Shown here: piece by piece, positions 38,066 to 46,718 of the stretch
Layout: the number at the start of each line of letters is the position of its first letter
Position numbering within the stretch: position 1 is the first letter of the stretch
NCBI RefSeq assembly: GCF_008806385.1
Contig: NZ_VZZK01000013.1
Span: 62,001 to 126,000 of the forward strand
Direction of reading: 5' to 3'
Length of the DNA stretch: 64,000 bases
Origin: Methylobacterium soli
GTDB lineage: Bacteria > Pseudomonadota > Alphaproteobacteria > Rhizobiales > Beijerinckiaceae
Position numbers and translations under genes: made by a program
The notes under the pieces: generated by a model
Database searches by the model: none
The model's input: only the letters and a program-made list of their open reading frames with translations
Told to the model about the DNA's origin: nothing

Positions 38066-39228
38066 TGGAAGTGATGCCGGCCCAGGCCACCGCCGTGGAG
38101 CCGGCGCGGCCGATCCTGCGGGTGACGATGCTGGGCCTGCGCGGCTTCCCTAAAGTGCAGGGCGGGATCGAGAACCATGTCGAGAATCTCGCCACGCGCC
38201 TCGTCGAGATCGGCTGCGAGGTGGAGGTCATCGTCCGCTCCTCCTACATGGCGGAGGATGTCGGTCGCATCTGGCAGGGCGTCCGGCTCGCTCGCCTCTG
38301 GGCGCCGCGCGCGACCGGCGTCGAGGCCTTCTTCCACACCCTCGTCGGCGTGCTGCGGGCCGGGGTAACGCGCCCGGACATCCTGCATATCCACGGGATC
38401 GGACCGGCCCTGTTCACGCCGATCGGGCGCCTGCTCGGATTGCGGGTCGTGGTGACGCATCACAGCCTGAATTACGAGCACGAGAAATGGGGCCGCTTCG
38501 CGCGCTGGCTCCTGCGCCTCGGCGAGACGGCCGGAATGCGATTGGCGCATCGGCGCATCGTGGTCTCGCGCTATCTCGCCGAGCGCGTCCGCGGCCGTTA
38601 CCAGGTCCCCGTCGAGGTGATCCCGAACGGCATCCCGATGCCGAACATTCAGCCCGGCACGGTAATCCTCAACAGCTTCGGCCTCACGCCGGGCCGCTAC
38701 ATCCTGACCGTGGCGCGCATCGACCCGGTCAAGCGCCAGCTCGACCTGATCGCCGCGATGGGCGCGGCGCGCGCGCGCGGATGGACCCTCGCCATCGTGG
38801 GGAGCGCCGATTACCAGGACGCCTACGCCCGCTCCGTCACGGAGGCGGCGCAGGCCGCGGAGGGGGTCGTCCTGCTCGGACACCAGACCGGCAGCAACCT
38901 CGCCGCCCTGTTCAGTCAGGCCGGCGCATTCACCATGGTCTCGAGCATGGAGGGCCAGCCGATCGCCGTGCTGGAGGCGCTCAGCTACGGCTGCCCGCTG
39001 ATCCTCAGCGATATTCCGGCCCACCGGGAAATCGCCCCTTCGGGGACGCGTTTCGTCGCCGTCGGGGATGTCGCGGACCTCGCCGGGGCGTTCGAGGCGG
39101 CGGCATCGGGCCGCGCGGCCGAGGGCATCGACGCGGCCGACCGCGCACGCATCGCCGAGGCGCACGATTGGACCGCGATCGCGCGCCGCACGCTCCAGCT
39201 CTACCGGGACGCCCTATCGGGCCGCTGA
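38062..39228 (+). CDS. Glycosyltransferase family 4
   Basis: 388-residue GT-B enzyme. It starts with TMLGLRGFPKVQGGIENHVENL (resembling the rhamnosyltransferase/WcaL-like group), continues with VTHHSLNYEHEKWG and has the donor domain ILTVARIDPVKRQLDLI with SSMEGQPIAVLEALSYGCP. The ATG overlaps the previous stop, so the two enzymes are translationally coupled and probably add consecutive sugars. The gene converges on the flippase. Confidence 0.92.
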   Translation: MMEVMPAQATAVEPARPILRVTMLGLRGFPKVQGGIENHVENLATRLVEIGCEVEVIVRSSYMAEDVGRIWQGVRLARLWAPRATGVEAFFHTLVGVLRAGVTRPDILHIHGIGPALFTPIGRLLGLRVVVTHHSLNYEHEKWGRFARWLLRLGETAGMRLAHRRIVVSRYLAERVRGRYQVPVEVIPNGIPMPNIQPGTVILNSFGLTPGRYILTVARIDPVKRQLDLIAAMGAARARGWTLAIVGSADYQDAYARSVTEAAQAAEGVVLLGHQTGSNLAALFSQAGAFTMVSSMEGQPIAVLEALSYGCPLILSDIPAHREIAPSGTRFVAVGDVADLAGAFEAAASGRAAEGIDAADRARIAEAHDWTAIARRTLQLYRDALSGR

Positions 39229-39319
39229 GGGCGATTTTTCGCGGCCCCGATCCGGGCCGTCCCCGGTGATGCGGCGCGGTCCGCCCGCTGGTGAACCGGG
39301 TTGAGAGCGGAGGTTCGGC

Positions 39320-40834
39320 TCAGGCTCGCCGGAGCCGCTGCCCGAGCCGCCATCCGGACCCGCTCGCCGACACCAGGAAGGTCGCGCCGACGCTGCCGAG
39401 CACGAGGCAGACCGCGAGCGTCGAGGCCAGGGAAGTCGTGCGCGCGTGGTAGACGAGCGTGGCGCACACGAGTGCGATGATCGCCACATCGCTCGCCCGG
39501 ATCGTCACGATGCCGTAGAGGCGCCGCGCGTAGACCGCCACGATCGGGTTCAACAGCAGCGCCGACAGGATCATGGCCGCCGGGATCGCGGCCGAGCCGA
39601 GCCACGGCGCCGTCACGTGCGGGGAGAGGGCCAGCAGCAGGAACGACGACACCGTGAGGGCGAGGAGAATGTCGGCCTTGCCGGCGATGACGAGCAGCCG
39701 GTCCGAGGTCGCGTAGAACGAGGTGACGAAGGAGGGCACGGCGAGCCAGACCAGGAAGGTCATGGCCCCGCCGTAGCCGCCGAAGAGCGGCAGGACATAG
39801 GGCGCGACGAGGAGAATGCCCGCGATGGTCAGGGCCGTGCAGCCGATGGTGAGTCTGCGGCACAGGGCGGTGTCGCTCCGGAGGGCCGCCTCGTCCTTCA
39901 CCTGCAGCAGATGACCGGCACGGGGCGCGAAGCGCTTGAGCAGGATCAGCTGGAAGAAGGCGTAGAGGGCCGCGATCCGCGACGCGACCGCGTAATCGGC
40001 CACGATCGCGGACGGGAACAGAGCGCCGGCGACGACGAGGTCGATCGCCCCGAGCTGGTTGGCGAAGAGCGTCGCTCCGACGAACTTCGCGCAGTACTGA
40101 TAATCCCATGCCGTCCAGGCGCGCAGCCCCGGCACGTCCCGGGCCCAAATGCGGCGCGAGGCCCAGAGCCAGGGGACCATGACGGAGAGGGTGAGCACAT
40201 GGGCCACCGCACTCTCGGGCAGCGCCAGCAAGGCCGCGAGCGGCAGGAGCACGATGCGGGCGGCGCTCGGTGCCACCTCGCCGATCAGGATCGATTCCGA
40301 GACGCGGGACCGCCCTTCGAGCGCGCCGGTCGCCACGACCAGCAAGGTGCTGAAGACCGCGAAGGGGGCGAGCAGGACCATCCATTCCGCGAGCGCCGGC
40401 TTGTTCAGGGCCGCGGCGATCCATCCCGAGCCGAGGGCCCCGGCCAGAGCGAGGATGCAGGACGCCGCGCCCGCCAGCAGGGCGCTGGAACGGTGCAGGC
40501 GCACCTCGGCAGCCCGATCGTCGGGGTGGCGCGAAATGTGGAACAGCAGGACGAGGGATCCGCCGACGCCCAGAGCCGTGCCGATGACGCGATAGATTCC
40601 GAACGCGATCATCATCTCGCCGAAGGCCGCCTTCGACAGGACGCGGCTCAGCAGGATCAGGACGACGAATTGCGACGCGAGGCCGAACATCCGCGCGCCG
40701 GAACCGACGGCCACGACGCGCAGATAGGCCCCGATCCCCGAACCGCCGAACACACGGCCGAGCCGTTGACGCCAGGGCGCCGTCGGCCGCCCGCCAGCGC
40801 CGGGCTTACCCGCCCCGGTCAGACCCTTCACCAT
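39320..40834 (-). CDS. Polysaccharide flippase (Wzx/MOP family)
   Basis: 504-residue membrane protein with about 12-14 helices in the MATE/MOP arrangement, starting GLASQFVVLILLSRVLSKAAFGEM, a typical Wzx/PST opening. It would move lipid-linked oligosaccharide across the inner membrane. The ATG at 40834 is chosen; in-frame codons up to 40999 would add 55 residues of charged low-complexity text. It shares a strand with the cupin and CelD-like genes upstream, probably as one transcript. Confidence 0.88.
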   Translation of the reverse strand: MVKGLTGAGKPGAGGRPTAPWRQRLGRVFGGSGIGAYLRVVAVGSGARMFGLASQFVVLILLSRVLSKAAFGEMMIAFGIYRVIGTALGVGGSLVLLFHISRHPDDRAAEVRLHRSSALLAGAASCILALAGALGSGWIAAALNKPALAEWMVLLAPFAVFSTLLVVATGALEGRSRVSESILIGEVAPSAARIVLLPLAALLALPESAVAHVLTLSVMVPWLWASRRIWARDVPGLRAWTAWDYQYCAKFVGATLFANQLGAIDLVVAGALFPSAIVADYAVASRIAALYAFFQLILLKRFAPRAGHLLQVKDEAALRSDTALCRRLTIGCTALTIAGILLVAPYVLPLFGGYGGAMTFLVWLAVPSFVTSFYATSDRLLVIAGKADILLALTVSSFLLLALSPHVTAPWLGSAAIPAAMILSALLLNPIVAVYARRLYGIVTIRASDVAIIALVCATLVYHARTTSLASTLAVCLVLGSVGATFLVSASGSGWRLGQRLRRA

Positions 40835-40907
40835 CGCACCATCCGGCTTCCTGATCCCGCCGACGCCGCGAGGGCCGGCTATCGTCGCGCGATCCGCCGG
40901 ATCGAGC

Positions 40908-41789
40908 TTACTTGCCGTGCTGCGTCCGGAGACCCTGCACACGGCGCAGCGGCTCGAGCGCCGCCCGCAGACCTGTATAGGCGGCGATCTTGACCGCATC
41001 GAGGGCGGGCCGCCGCCCGGGGCTGGGTTGCGGCAGGCCCGCCTTGCGCAGCAGAGCGTTGACGAAGAGCAGCCGGTTCCGGCGCTTCACCTCGGTCGAT
41101 TTCCAGGTGATCGCCATCGACACGGAATAGTTCGCGCCGGTGCGGACCCAGTGCGGCCATTGGTAGGGCACGAAGCAGCCATCGCCCGCATCCATGCTGA
41201 AGACCCGCGCCCGCGCCTCGAATTCCGGCTTGTAGGAGAGGTTCCGGTGTGCCGACGGGGCGAATTCCAGGTCGGCATCCGAGACCACGGCGCCGTCCTG
41301 ATTGTCGATGATGTGGAAGAACTTCTCGCCGTGGATCTGGACGAAGAAGTTGTCCTCCGGATCCGAGTGGAAGGGCGTCGTCGCATTGGGCGAGGACACG
41401 AAGACGAAGCCCTCGATGCTGGTGAAGCCGGCGGCGGCCGCGTCGGCATGTCCGAGGTCGCGCGCGAAGCCGTCAAGCACTTCCTTGAGGAGCGCAGCAT
41501 AGGCCGGGTCGCGCTCGACCCGCTTCAGCACGAGCCAGGCATTCGCCTCGCGGATCCGCCTGACCACCTCGACGGGATCCATCTCGACCAGCGGAACGGT
41601 CTCGGGGTTCTGGTCGATGGCGACCTTGCCGGAATTATACTCGATGCTGTCGCGCGGCATGCTAGCGGCCAGCGCCACGAGACGATCCAGCGAGAGGAGG
41701 GGATTGTCCATCAGGTTGTGCCGGATCCCGAACGGCAACTTTGGAAAATCGGACAGATCCTGCTTCGCGACATTGATCTGGTTTGCCAT
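40908..41789 (-). CDS. JmjC/cupin-like Fe(II)-dependent protein
   Basis: 293 residues with a cupin_8/JmjC-like core. The metal-binding HxD is in TPFHSDPEDNFFVQIHGEK and a distal His in YQWPHWVRTGANYSVSM, the usual 2-oxoglutarate oxygenase pattern. The N-terminal part is helical. The ATG at 41789 is taken; an earlier frame to 41867 is less likely. It lies between a flippase and a CelD-like acyltransferase gene, suggesting hydroxylation of a glycan, lipid or protein in surface-polymer assembly. The substrate is unknown. Confidence 0.82.
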   Translation of the reverse strand: MANQINVAKQDLSDFPKLPFGIRHNLMDNPLLSLDRLVALAASMPRDSIEYNSGKVAIDQNPETVPLVEMDPVEVVRRIREANAWLVLKRVERDPAYAALLKEVLDGFARDLGHADAAAAGFTSIEGFVFVSSPNATTPFHSDPEDNFFVQIHGEKFFHIIDNQDGAVVSDADLEFAPSAHRNLSYKPEFEARARVFSMDAGDGCFVPYQWPHWVRTGANYSVSMAITWKSTEVKRRNRLLFVNALLRKAGLPQPSPGRRPALDAVKIAAYTGLRAALEPLRRVQGLRTQHGK

Positions 41790-41889
41790 GGCCGCGGGTC
41801 CTTGGAATCCTGGAATCATGCGGGAAGACCTAGCTTTCCTCGAACCCGCGAACAACAGCCCTCCCAAACTTGTGTGAGGTTATCGGGTT

Positions 41890-43149
41890 TTAACCTTTAC
41901 TTCGCGCAGCTTGCCACGCCTCGAGCCGATTCCGGGCCCGGCGCGTGCTGCGGCGGGCCAGTTCCCGCACGCGCTCGGCGCCCGCCACGAGGCGGAAGGC
42001 CGGTCCGGTCTGGACCAGCACCGAGGCGACCGGGAACCGCTCAACCCACAGGCGGTCGATCATCGGATGATCGGCGATCGCGATGGAATCGGCGCTCGCG
42101 AGTGCCGGATCGTCGAGGAGATGGGCGGTGAGATCGAGGGTCAGGAGGAAGCCCGGCGAGAACCGCCCGAGATCCTCGGCGTAGCAGGTCTTGGCATAAT
42201 AGGCGCGGTCCTGCGCCGTCAGGACGAGGCCCGCCGCGATGGGGCGCGCATCAAGGCTCAGGATCGCGATCCGGATGGCGTCCCGGAGGGCGAGGTCTGC
42301 TGCGGCCTCGCGCAGAAAGGCGGCGGCGCCCGGAGCCGTCCTGAGGTCGGTGCCCTGCCGGCCCTTCCAGCCCGCGGCCTCGAGGTCGAGGAAGATCTCG
42401 ACGGCGCCGGGAATGTCCTGCGGTCCTCTGGCGACCCGGAAGGCGAGGGCGCCCATCTCGGCGAGGCGCCGCCGCTGGCGGTCGGCCTCCTTGCGGCGCC
42501 GGGTCTCCAGCGTGGCCCGCATGTAGTCCGAACCGGGCAGGGGACTGTGAAGGAAGGCGCGGCCGAAGCCGTCGATCCGCGCCCGGCCGAGGCCGTTCCC
42601 TGCGATCAGCCGCCCGAGCGCGCGGTCGACCGGGCCGCCCTCGTGAAGATAGGGGAAGTGCAGGGCCTGGGTTCCGGCCCGGCCCAGCGCCGCCAGCATC
42701 GCGGCGAGGACCGGCTCGGGCTGGTCCGGATCGAGCAGCGGGGTGCTGAGGGTGCCGTAGAACGCCCCCGATTGCCGCGCAGGCAGCGGCACGAGATAGC
42801 GCCTTCCGATCCCGATGACCGGCAGGATTCCGGCGACCTCGCGGCGTTGATCCCCGCGCCAAGCCATCACGACGGCGCCGCCGCGCCCCTCGGGCAGGTG
42901 GCGCAGACCCGCGAGGGCCACCTCCGGTGCGAAGAAGGGATTGGGCTCGAGCGCGCGGTCCGCGAGCGCGCGCCAGCCCTCGGCATGGGCGGAGGCGGCC
43001 GCCGGATTCAGGATCTCCGCCGTGATGGGGAGGCTCATCGGGCGACCCGGACCCGGCTGGTTGCCCGGCACGCCGCCTGACTCGTCTCGGGCCGTGCCGC
43101 CGTCCGCGTCATGACGCTGCGATTCCGTCTCACTCGATCGGCGGGCCAT
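41890..43149 (-). CDS. CelD/BcsL-like acetyltransferase (GNAT fold), copy B
   Basis: 419-residue protein related in architecture to the copy at 33975. Key text includes YMRATLETRRRKEADRQRRRL, FLDLEAAGWKGRQGT, YYAKTCYAEDLGRFSPGFLL and HPMIDRLWVERF, typical of the Acetyltransf_6 domain. An ATG at 43149 or one at 43038 may be used; the conserved fold begins after the second. Predicted to acylate surface-polysaccharide precursors. It heads the minus-strand group with the cupin and flippase genes. Confidence 0.83.
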   Translation of the reverse strand: MARRSSETESQRHDADGGTARDESGGVPGNQPGPGRPMSLPITAEILNPAAASAHAEGWRALADRALEPNPFFAPEVALAGLRHLPEGRGGAVVMAWRGDQRREVAGILPVIGIGRRYLVPLPARQSGAFYGTLSTPLLDPDQPEPVLAAMLAALGRAGTQALHFPYLHEGGPVDRALGRLIAGNGLGRARIDGFGRAFLHSPLPGSDYMRATLETRRRKEADRQRRRLAEMGALAFRVARGPQDIPGAVEIFLDLEAAGWKGRQGTDLRTAPGAAAFLREAAADLALRDAIRIAILSLDARPIAAGLVLTAQDRAYYAKTCYAEDLGRFSPGFLLTLDLTAHLLDDPALASADSIAIADHPMIDRLWVERFPVASVLVQTGPAFRLVAGAERVRELARRSTRRARNRLEAWQAARSKG

Positions 43150-43282
43150 AGCAGCCCTGTCTTAAGCGCGCGTTTCGAAGCTGCGCGAAAACCGTGCGAC
43201 AGCCGGCGCGACATGGCGCTCCCGCCTATCCCGGTGGGTGTTTGTTCCGAAGTTTTCGTGCTCCGTGCACATCGATTTTTCG

Positions 43283-43307
43283 GGAGCCGAGTCCCAGCCT
43301 GCACGTT
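43283..43307 (+). promoter_or_regulatory. EcfG-like general stress promoter upstream of DUF892 gene
   Basis: GGAGC, 16 bases, CGTT: one mismatch to GGAAC-N16/17-cGTT. It is 70 bp before the ATG at 43377. YciF/DUF892 genes are common members of the general stress regulon, which supports the call. Confidence 0.35.
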
Positions 43308-43376
43308 CTGATGGTGAGGCTCGGGCACATTCGCGAGAGTTGCCGATGTGAGCCAATATTCATGAGGAAACTTGCC

Positions 43377-43958
43377 ATGGCGGCCAAGCAGAAAACCTTG
43401 AACGATGCTTTCTACGAAACGCTCAAAGACGTATATTACGCCGAGAAACAATCGGTGAAAGCCCTAAAAAAGTCGGCGAAAGCCGCCGAGCACGACGAGT
43501 TGCGCCAGGCCTTCGAGACCCATGCGGAGGAGAGCGCGGCGCAGGTCGAGCGGTTGCAGGAGGTCTTCGAGATCATCGGCAAGCCCGCGCGGGCGAAGAC
43601 CTGCGAGGCCATGCAGGGCATCACCAGCGAGATGGAGGAAGATCTCGACGATTTCGGCGACAGCCCGGCCGCCGATGCCGTCCTGGCGGCCTGTGCCCAG
43701 GCGGTCGAGCATTACGAGATCGCCCGATACGGCACTCTCAAGACCTGGGCCGCTCAGCTCGGCTACGCCGATGCGGCCAAGCTCCTCGATCAGACGCTCC
43801 AGGAGGAGAAGAAGACCGATGCTCTGCTGACGCAGATCGCCGAGCGCATCAATGTCGAGGGCGAGCCCGGCGCGGACGAGGACGGGTCGGGATCCGGCAA
43901 GGGTGCGGCTGGCAGTGGTGCCGGCAAGAGCGGCGGCGCCAAGTCCCGGGCTGCCTGA
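43377..43958 (+). CDS. Ferritin-like DUF892 protein (YciE/YciF family)
   Basis: 193 residues. A four-helix ferritin-like domain (residues 5-155) opens with TLNDAFYETLKDVYYAEKQ, with Glu and His residues spaced as in DUF892 (ETHAEESAAQVERL, AVEHYEIARYGTLK). The tail is Gly/Ser/Lys-rich. GAGGAAA lies six bases before the chosen ATG. These proteins accompany general and osmotic stress responses; the di-metal function is not established. It is 11 bp before a DUF2171 gene, a common pairing. Confidence 0.92.
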   Translation: MAAKQKTLNDAFYETLKDVYYAEKQSVKALKKSAKAAEHDELRQAFETHAEESAAQVERLQEVFEIIGKPARAKTCEAMQGITSEMEEDLDDFGDSPAADAVLAACAQAVEHYEIARYGTLKTWAAQLGYADAAKLLDQTLQEEKKTDALLTQIAERINVEGEPGADEDGSGSGKGAAGSGAGKSGGAKSRAA

Positions 43959-43969
43959 GGAGGGACCGC

Positions 43970-44206
43970 ATGATCGATCTCAGCACCATTCGGGAGCACA
44001 TGCCCGTCATCGGCTCGGATGGGGGCCATGTCGGCACGGTGGATCACCTCGAGGATCAGCGCATCAAGCTCACCAAGACGGATCCCGACGCGCAGGGCCA
44101 GCACCATTACCTCCACGTCGATTCCGTCGCGGCGGTCGCCGGCGGCGAGGTTCGCCTGAACCGCACCGCCGCGCAGGCGAAGGACGAGTGGGCGGTGGCG
44201 CACTGA
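43970..44206 (+). CDS. DUF2171 small protein
   Basis: 78 residues: MIDLSTIREHMPVIGSDG, then VGTVDHLEDQRIKLTK and HHYLHVDSVAAV. This is the PRC-barrel-like DUF2171 pattern. GGAGGG precedes the ATG. Co-transcribed with the DUF892 gene, it is probably a stress-response small protein of unknown mechanism. A strong hairpin follows its stop. Confidence 0.9.
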   Translation: MIDLSTIREHMPVIGSDGGHVGTVDHLEDQRIKLTKTDPDAQGQHHYLHVDSVAAVAGGEVRLNRTAAQAKDEWAVAH

Positions 44207-44230
44207 GCCTGCGCCAGGACGGTGATCGAG

Positions 44231-44260
44231 AGGGGCTGCCGGCAACGGCAGCCCCTTCTT
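44231..44260 (+). terminator. Intrinsic terminator after DUF892-DUF2171
   Basis: A perfect 10-bp stem (AGGGGCTGCC with GGCAGCCCCT, six-base loop) is followed by TCTT, 24 bp past the DUF2171 stop. It may also serve the convergent hydrolase gene. Confidence 0.75.
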
Positions 44261-44267
44261 CGCGCCG

Positions 44268-45071
44268 TCAGCCTTGGGGGTGCTGCGACGGGCGGGCTCC
44301 GCCGAGATGATCGAGCAGCAGCCGGTTCACCGCGTCGGCCGCTTCGATATTGAGGAGGTGGGCCGCATCCGGGACCACGAAGAGTTCCGATCCCGCGATA
44401 CTCGCGTGGAGGATCTCGGCGAGCGAGGGCGGCGTCGCCGGATCTTCGGCTCCGGCGATGATCAGGGTCGGGGCCTGGATCGCCGGGAGGCGGTCGCGAA
44501 GGTCCATGTCGCGGATCGCGCCGCAGGCCCTCGCGTAGCCCGCTGGATCCGTTGCCAGAATCTCGGCCCGCACCCGTGCCAGCCGCGGATCGTCCGCGAA
44601 GGCCGGCGTGAACCAGCGGGCGAGCACGCCCTCGACGAGGGCTCCCATGCCGTCGCGCCGGGCGGTCGCGGCGCGCTCGTCCCAGGTCGAGGGCGGGCCA
44701 AGCTGGGCCGCCGTCGCCATCAGGACGAGCCGGTCGACGCGCTCGGGCGAGGCCGCCGCGAAGGCCTGCGCGGTCATGCCTCCGAGGGAGAGTCCGACGA
44801 GATGGGCCCGGACCATGCCGAGCGCGTCGAGGATGCCGCGCAGGTCGCCCGCGAGATCGTCGATCGTGGCGGGCCTGTCCGGGCTCGCGGAGCCGCCATG
44901 CCCGCGGGTGTCGTAGCGCAGGCAGCGGAAGCGGTCCGACAGGGCCGCGACCTGCGGCTCCCACATCGCGAGGCTGGCGCCGAGGGAGTTCGAGAACGCG
45001 ATCACGGGGGCCTCGACCGGCCCATCGAGGGCGAAGTTCAGGTCGAGGCCGTCGACGGAGACGTGAGGCAT
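44268..45071 (-). CDS. Alpha/beta hydrolase, 3-oxoadipate enol-lactonase type
   Basis: 267 residues of the PcaD-like alpha/beta hydrolase fold: oxyanion region FSNSLGASLAMWEPQ, DTRGHGGS, nucleophile elbow GLSLGGMTAQ, acid Asp in IIAGAEDPATPP and catalytic His in VPDAAHLLNIE. PcaD hydrolyses 3-oxoadipate enol-lactone in the protocatechuate pathway. No other pca gene is visible, so the exact substrate is open. A BKACE gene is 51 bp upstream on the same strand, suggesting joint use. Confidence 0.82.
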   Translation of the reverse strand: MPHVSVDGLDLNFALDGPVEAPVIAFSNSLGASLAMWEPQVAALSDRFRCLRYDTRGHGGSASPDRPATIDDLAGDLRGILDALGMVRAHLVGLSLGGMTAQAFAAASPERVDRLVLMATAAQLGPPSTWDERAATARRDGMGALVEGVLARWFTPAFADDPRLARVRAEILATDPAGYARACGAIRDMDLRDRLPAIQAPTLIIAGAEDPATPPSLAEILHASIAGSELFVVPDAAHLLNIEAADAVNRLLLDHLGGARPSQHPQG

Positions 45072-45122
45072 GGAAGCGCGATCCGTTCTGGGGGCCGGGG
45101 GCTCCGGCCGGGTGGCCGCTGC

Positions 45123-45959
45123 TCAGGCCGCGAGGCTCAAGGCCGCGCGGGCCTCGGCGGGCGTCGCAACGCGCCGGCCCCGACGCGCGATGGCCTCGGC
45201 CGCCAAGCCCACCAACTCGGCATTGCTCGCGGCGAGCCTCGTTCGGGTGATGCGGATATTGTCCTCGAGCCCGGTGCGCACCGCGTCGGCGCCCCGCGCC
45301 AGCGCCCAGTCCATCACCGCGGCCTGATGGCGGCCGATCCCGGCCGCCGTCCAGGTCGCCTCGGGCAGGATGCGGGTCTTCTCCGCCAGGAGGATATCAA
45401 GGAGGTGCTCGGCGGCCGGCATCGCGTTCGCCACCCCCATCACAAACTGCACGTGCGGGCGCGCATCCATCAGCCCGGCCTCGACGAGACGCCTGGCCCC
45501 GTGCAGGTGCGAGAGGTCGAAGATCTCGATCTCGGGCCGCACGCCATATTCCTGCATCCGGCTCGCGAGGTCGGTGACGAGGCCCGCGGGATTCTCGTAG
45601 ACGATCGTCGGAAAGTTCACCGATCCGGTGGAGAGCGAGGCCATGTCCGGCCGGTGCTTCAGGGGGAGGCCGCGGCTCGCCGGATCGCGCCCGCGCCCGC
45701 CGGTCGAGAATTGCACGATCATGCCCGGACAATGGCGGCGCAGGCCCGCCTGCACGGCGGCGAAGCGGTCGGGATCGGAGGAGGGCGTCTCGTCGTCGTT
45801 GCGGACGTGGATGTGCGCGAGACTGGCGCCGGCCTCGTAGGCCTGCTGCGTCGACTCGATCTGCTCGGCGACTGTGACGGGGAGCGCCGGGTTATCTTTC
45901 TTGCGCGGCACCGAGCCGGTGATCGCGACGGCGATGACGACGGGCTTCGCGCTGGGCAT
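45123..45959 (-). CDS. 3-keto-acid cleavage enzyme, BKACE family (DUF849)
   Basis: 278-residue Zn-dependent TIM-barrel enzyme. BKACEs condense acetyl-CoA with a beta-keto acid to give acetoacetate and a new CoA ester; the founder cleaves 3-keto-5-aminohexanoate. Visible text includes AITGSVPRKKDNPALPVT, GASLAHIHVRND (metal-binding His pair), QFSTGGRGRD and VRTGLEDNIRI. The ATG at 45959 gives family length. Gene order with a PcaD-like hydrolase hints at a beta-keto acid from a lactone or ester. Substrate unknown. Confidence 0.9.
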   Translation of the reverse strand: MPSAKPVVIAVAITGSVPRKKDNPALPVTVAEQIESTQQAYEAGASLAHIHVRNDDETPSSDPDRFAAVQAGLRRHCPGMIVQFSTGGRGRDPASRGLPLKHRPDMASLSTGSVNFPTIVYENPAGLVTDLASRMQEYGVRPEIEIFDLSHLHGARRLVEAGLMDARPHVQFVMGVANAMPAAEHLLDILLAEKTRILPEATWTAAGIGRHQAAVMDWALARGADAVRTGLEDNIRITRTRLAASNAELVGLAAEAIARRGRRVATPAEARAALSLAA

Positions 45960-46175
45960 GGGCTGAACTCTCGCGGGCCGCGGGCGGTGAGGCGACCGGG
46001 TTCCAGGATGGTTTGGCCGCGCCGATCCGGAACATCGGGCCGCCTCGCGACGCGCTTGAGGCAGCCCCGGACCGGAGACGCGACAGGCGATGTAGCAGAG
46101 GAACCGCGACGGGCAATGTGCGGCGCCGGGACAACGCCGAAATCCGCGCCGGGACACGCCCCCCACGGATCGGCG

Positions 46176-46646
46176 TCAGGCGGTCTCGACAAGATCGCGT
46201 GGCTCGGGCGGGCCGGAGATGCCCAGGAGGCGCGCGATCTCCGGACCAGCGTCGTCTCCGAGGAGGTCGGCCAGCGTGGTGCGGTCGAGGACCGCCAGAA
46301 AGGCCGCGAGCGCCTCGCCCAGCACGCGCTTGAGCCGGCAGGGCGCCGTGATCGCGCAGGCACCGCTCGCGAAGCACTCGACCAGAGCAAGATCGTCCTC
46401 GGTCTGTCGCACCACCGCGCCGACCACGATCTCGGCCGGCGGCTTGCCGAGGCGGAGCCCGCCGCCGCGGCCGCGGCTCGTGCGCACCAGCCCGAGACGC
46501 CCGAGCTGATGCACCACCTTGGTCAGGTGGTTCTCGGAAATGCCGTAGGCGCGGGCGATCTCGGCGATCGAGCTCTGCTGCGGCTCGCGCAGACCGACGA
46601 AAATCAGCGTGCGCAGGGCGTAATCCGTGTAGCGGGTGAGGCGCAT
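46176..46646 (-). CDS. nsrR: Rrf2-family nitric-oxide-sensing repressor
   Basis: 156 residues. The winged helix starts MRLTRYTDYALRTLIFVG and has SIAEIARAYGISENHLTKVV. Three Cys at 91, 97 and 103 (C-x5-C-x5-C) are spaced like the Fe-S ligands of NsrR. The ATG at 46646 gives the canonical start; codons to 46670 are not needed. NsrR releases DNA when NO damages its cluster. The gene is divergent from the flavohaemoglobin gene, its classic target, and two NsrR-like boxes lie between. Confidence 0.93.
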   Translation of the reverse strand: MRLTRYTDYALRTLIFVGLREPQQSSIAEIARAYGISENHLTKVVHQLGRLGLVRTSRGRGGGLRLGKPPAEIVVGAVVRQTEDDLALVECFASGACAITAPCRLKRVLGEALAAFLAVLDRTTLADLLGDDAGPEIARLLGISGPPEPRDLVETA

Positions 46647-46678
46647 CGGCACTCCGGGCGAGCCCATCATCGGGTTTG

Positions 46679-46701
46679 AAGATATATCCTGCTTGCACCT
46701 T
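46679..46701 (+). promoter_or_regulatory. Upstream NsrR-like box (weaker)
   Basis: The site begins AAGATATAT and ends GCACCTT with the same 23-bp frame as the downstream box; their starts are exactly 40 bp apart. Symmetry is partial. It overlaps a possible -35 (TTGCAC, 46693-46698) for the flavohaemoglobin gene and faces the nsrR start 33 bp away. Confidence 0.4.
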
Positions 46702-46718
46702 TAAAGCGAGCCGCGTAG

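Noticed and set aside
44274..46679. 801-codon plus-strand frame across hydrolase, BKACE and nsrR genes
   Set aside because: Antisense to three recognised proteins; composition is typical of a shadow frame.
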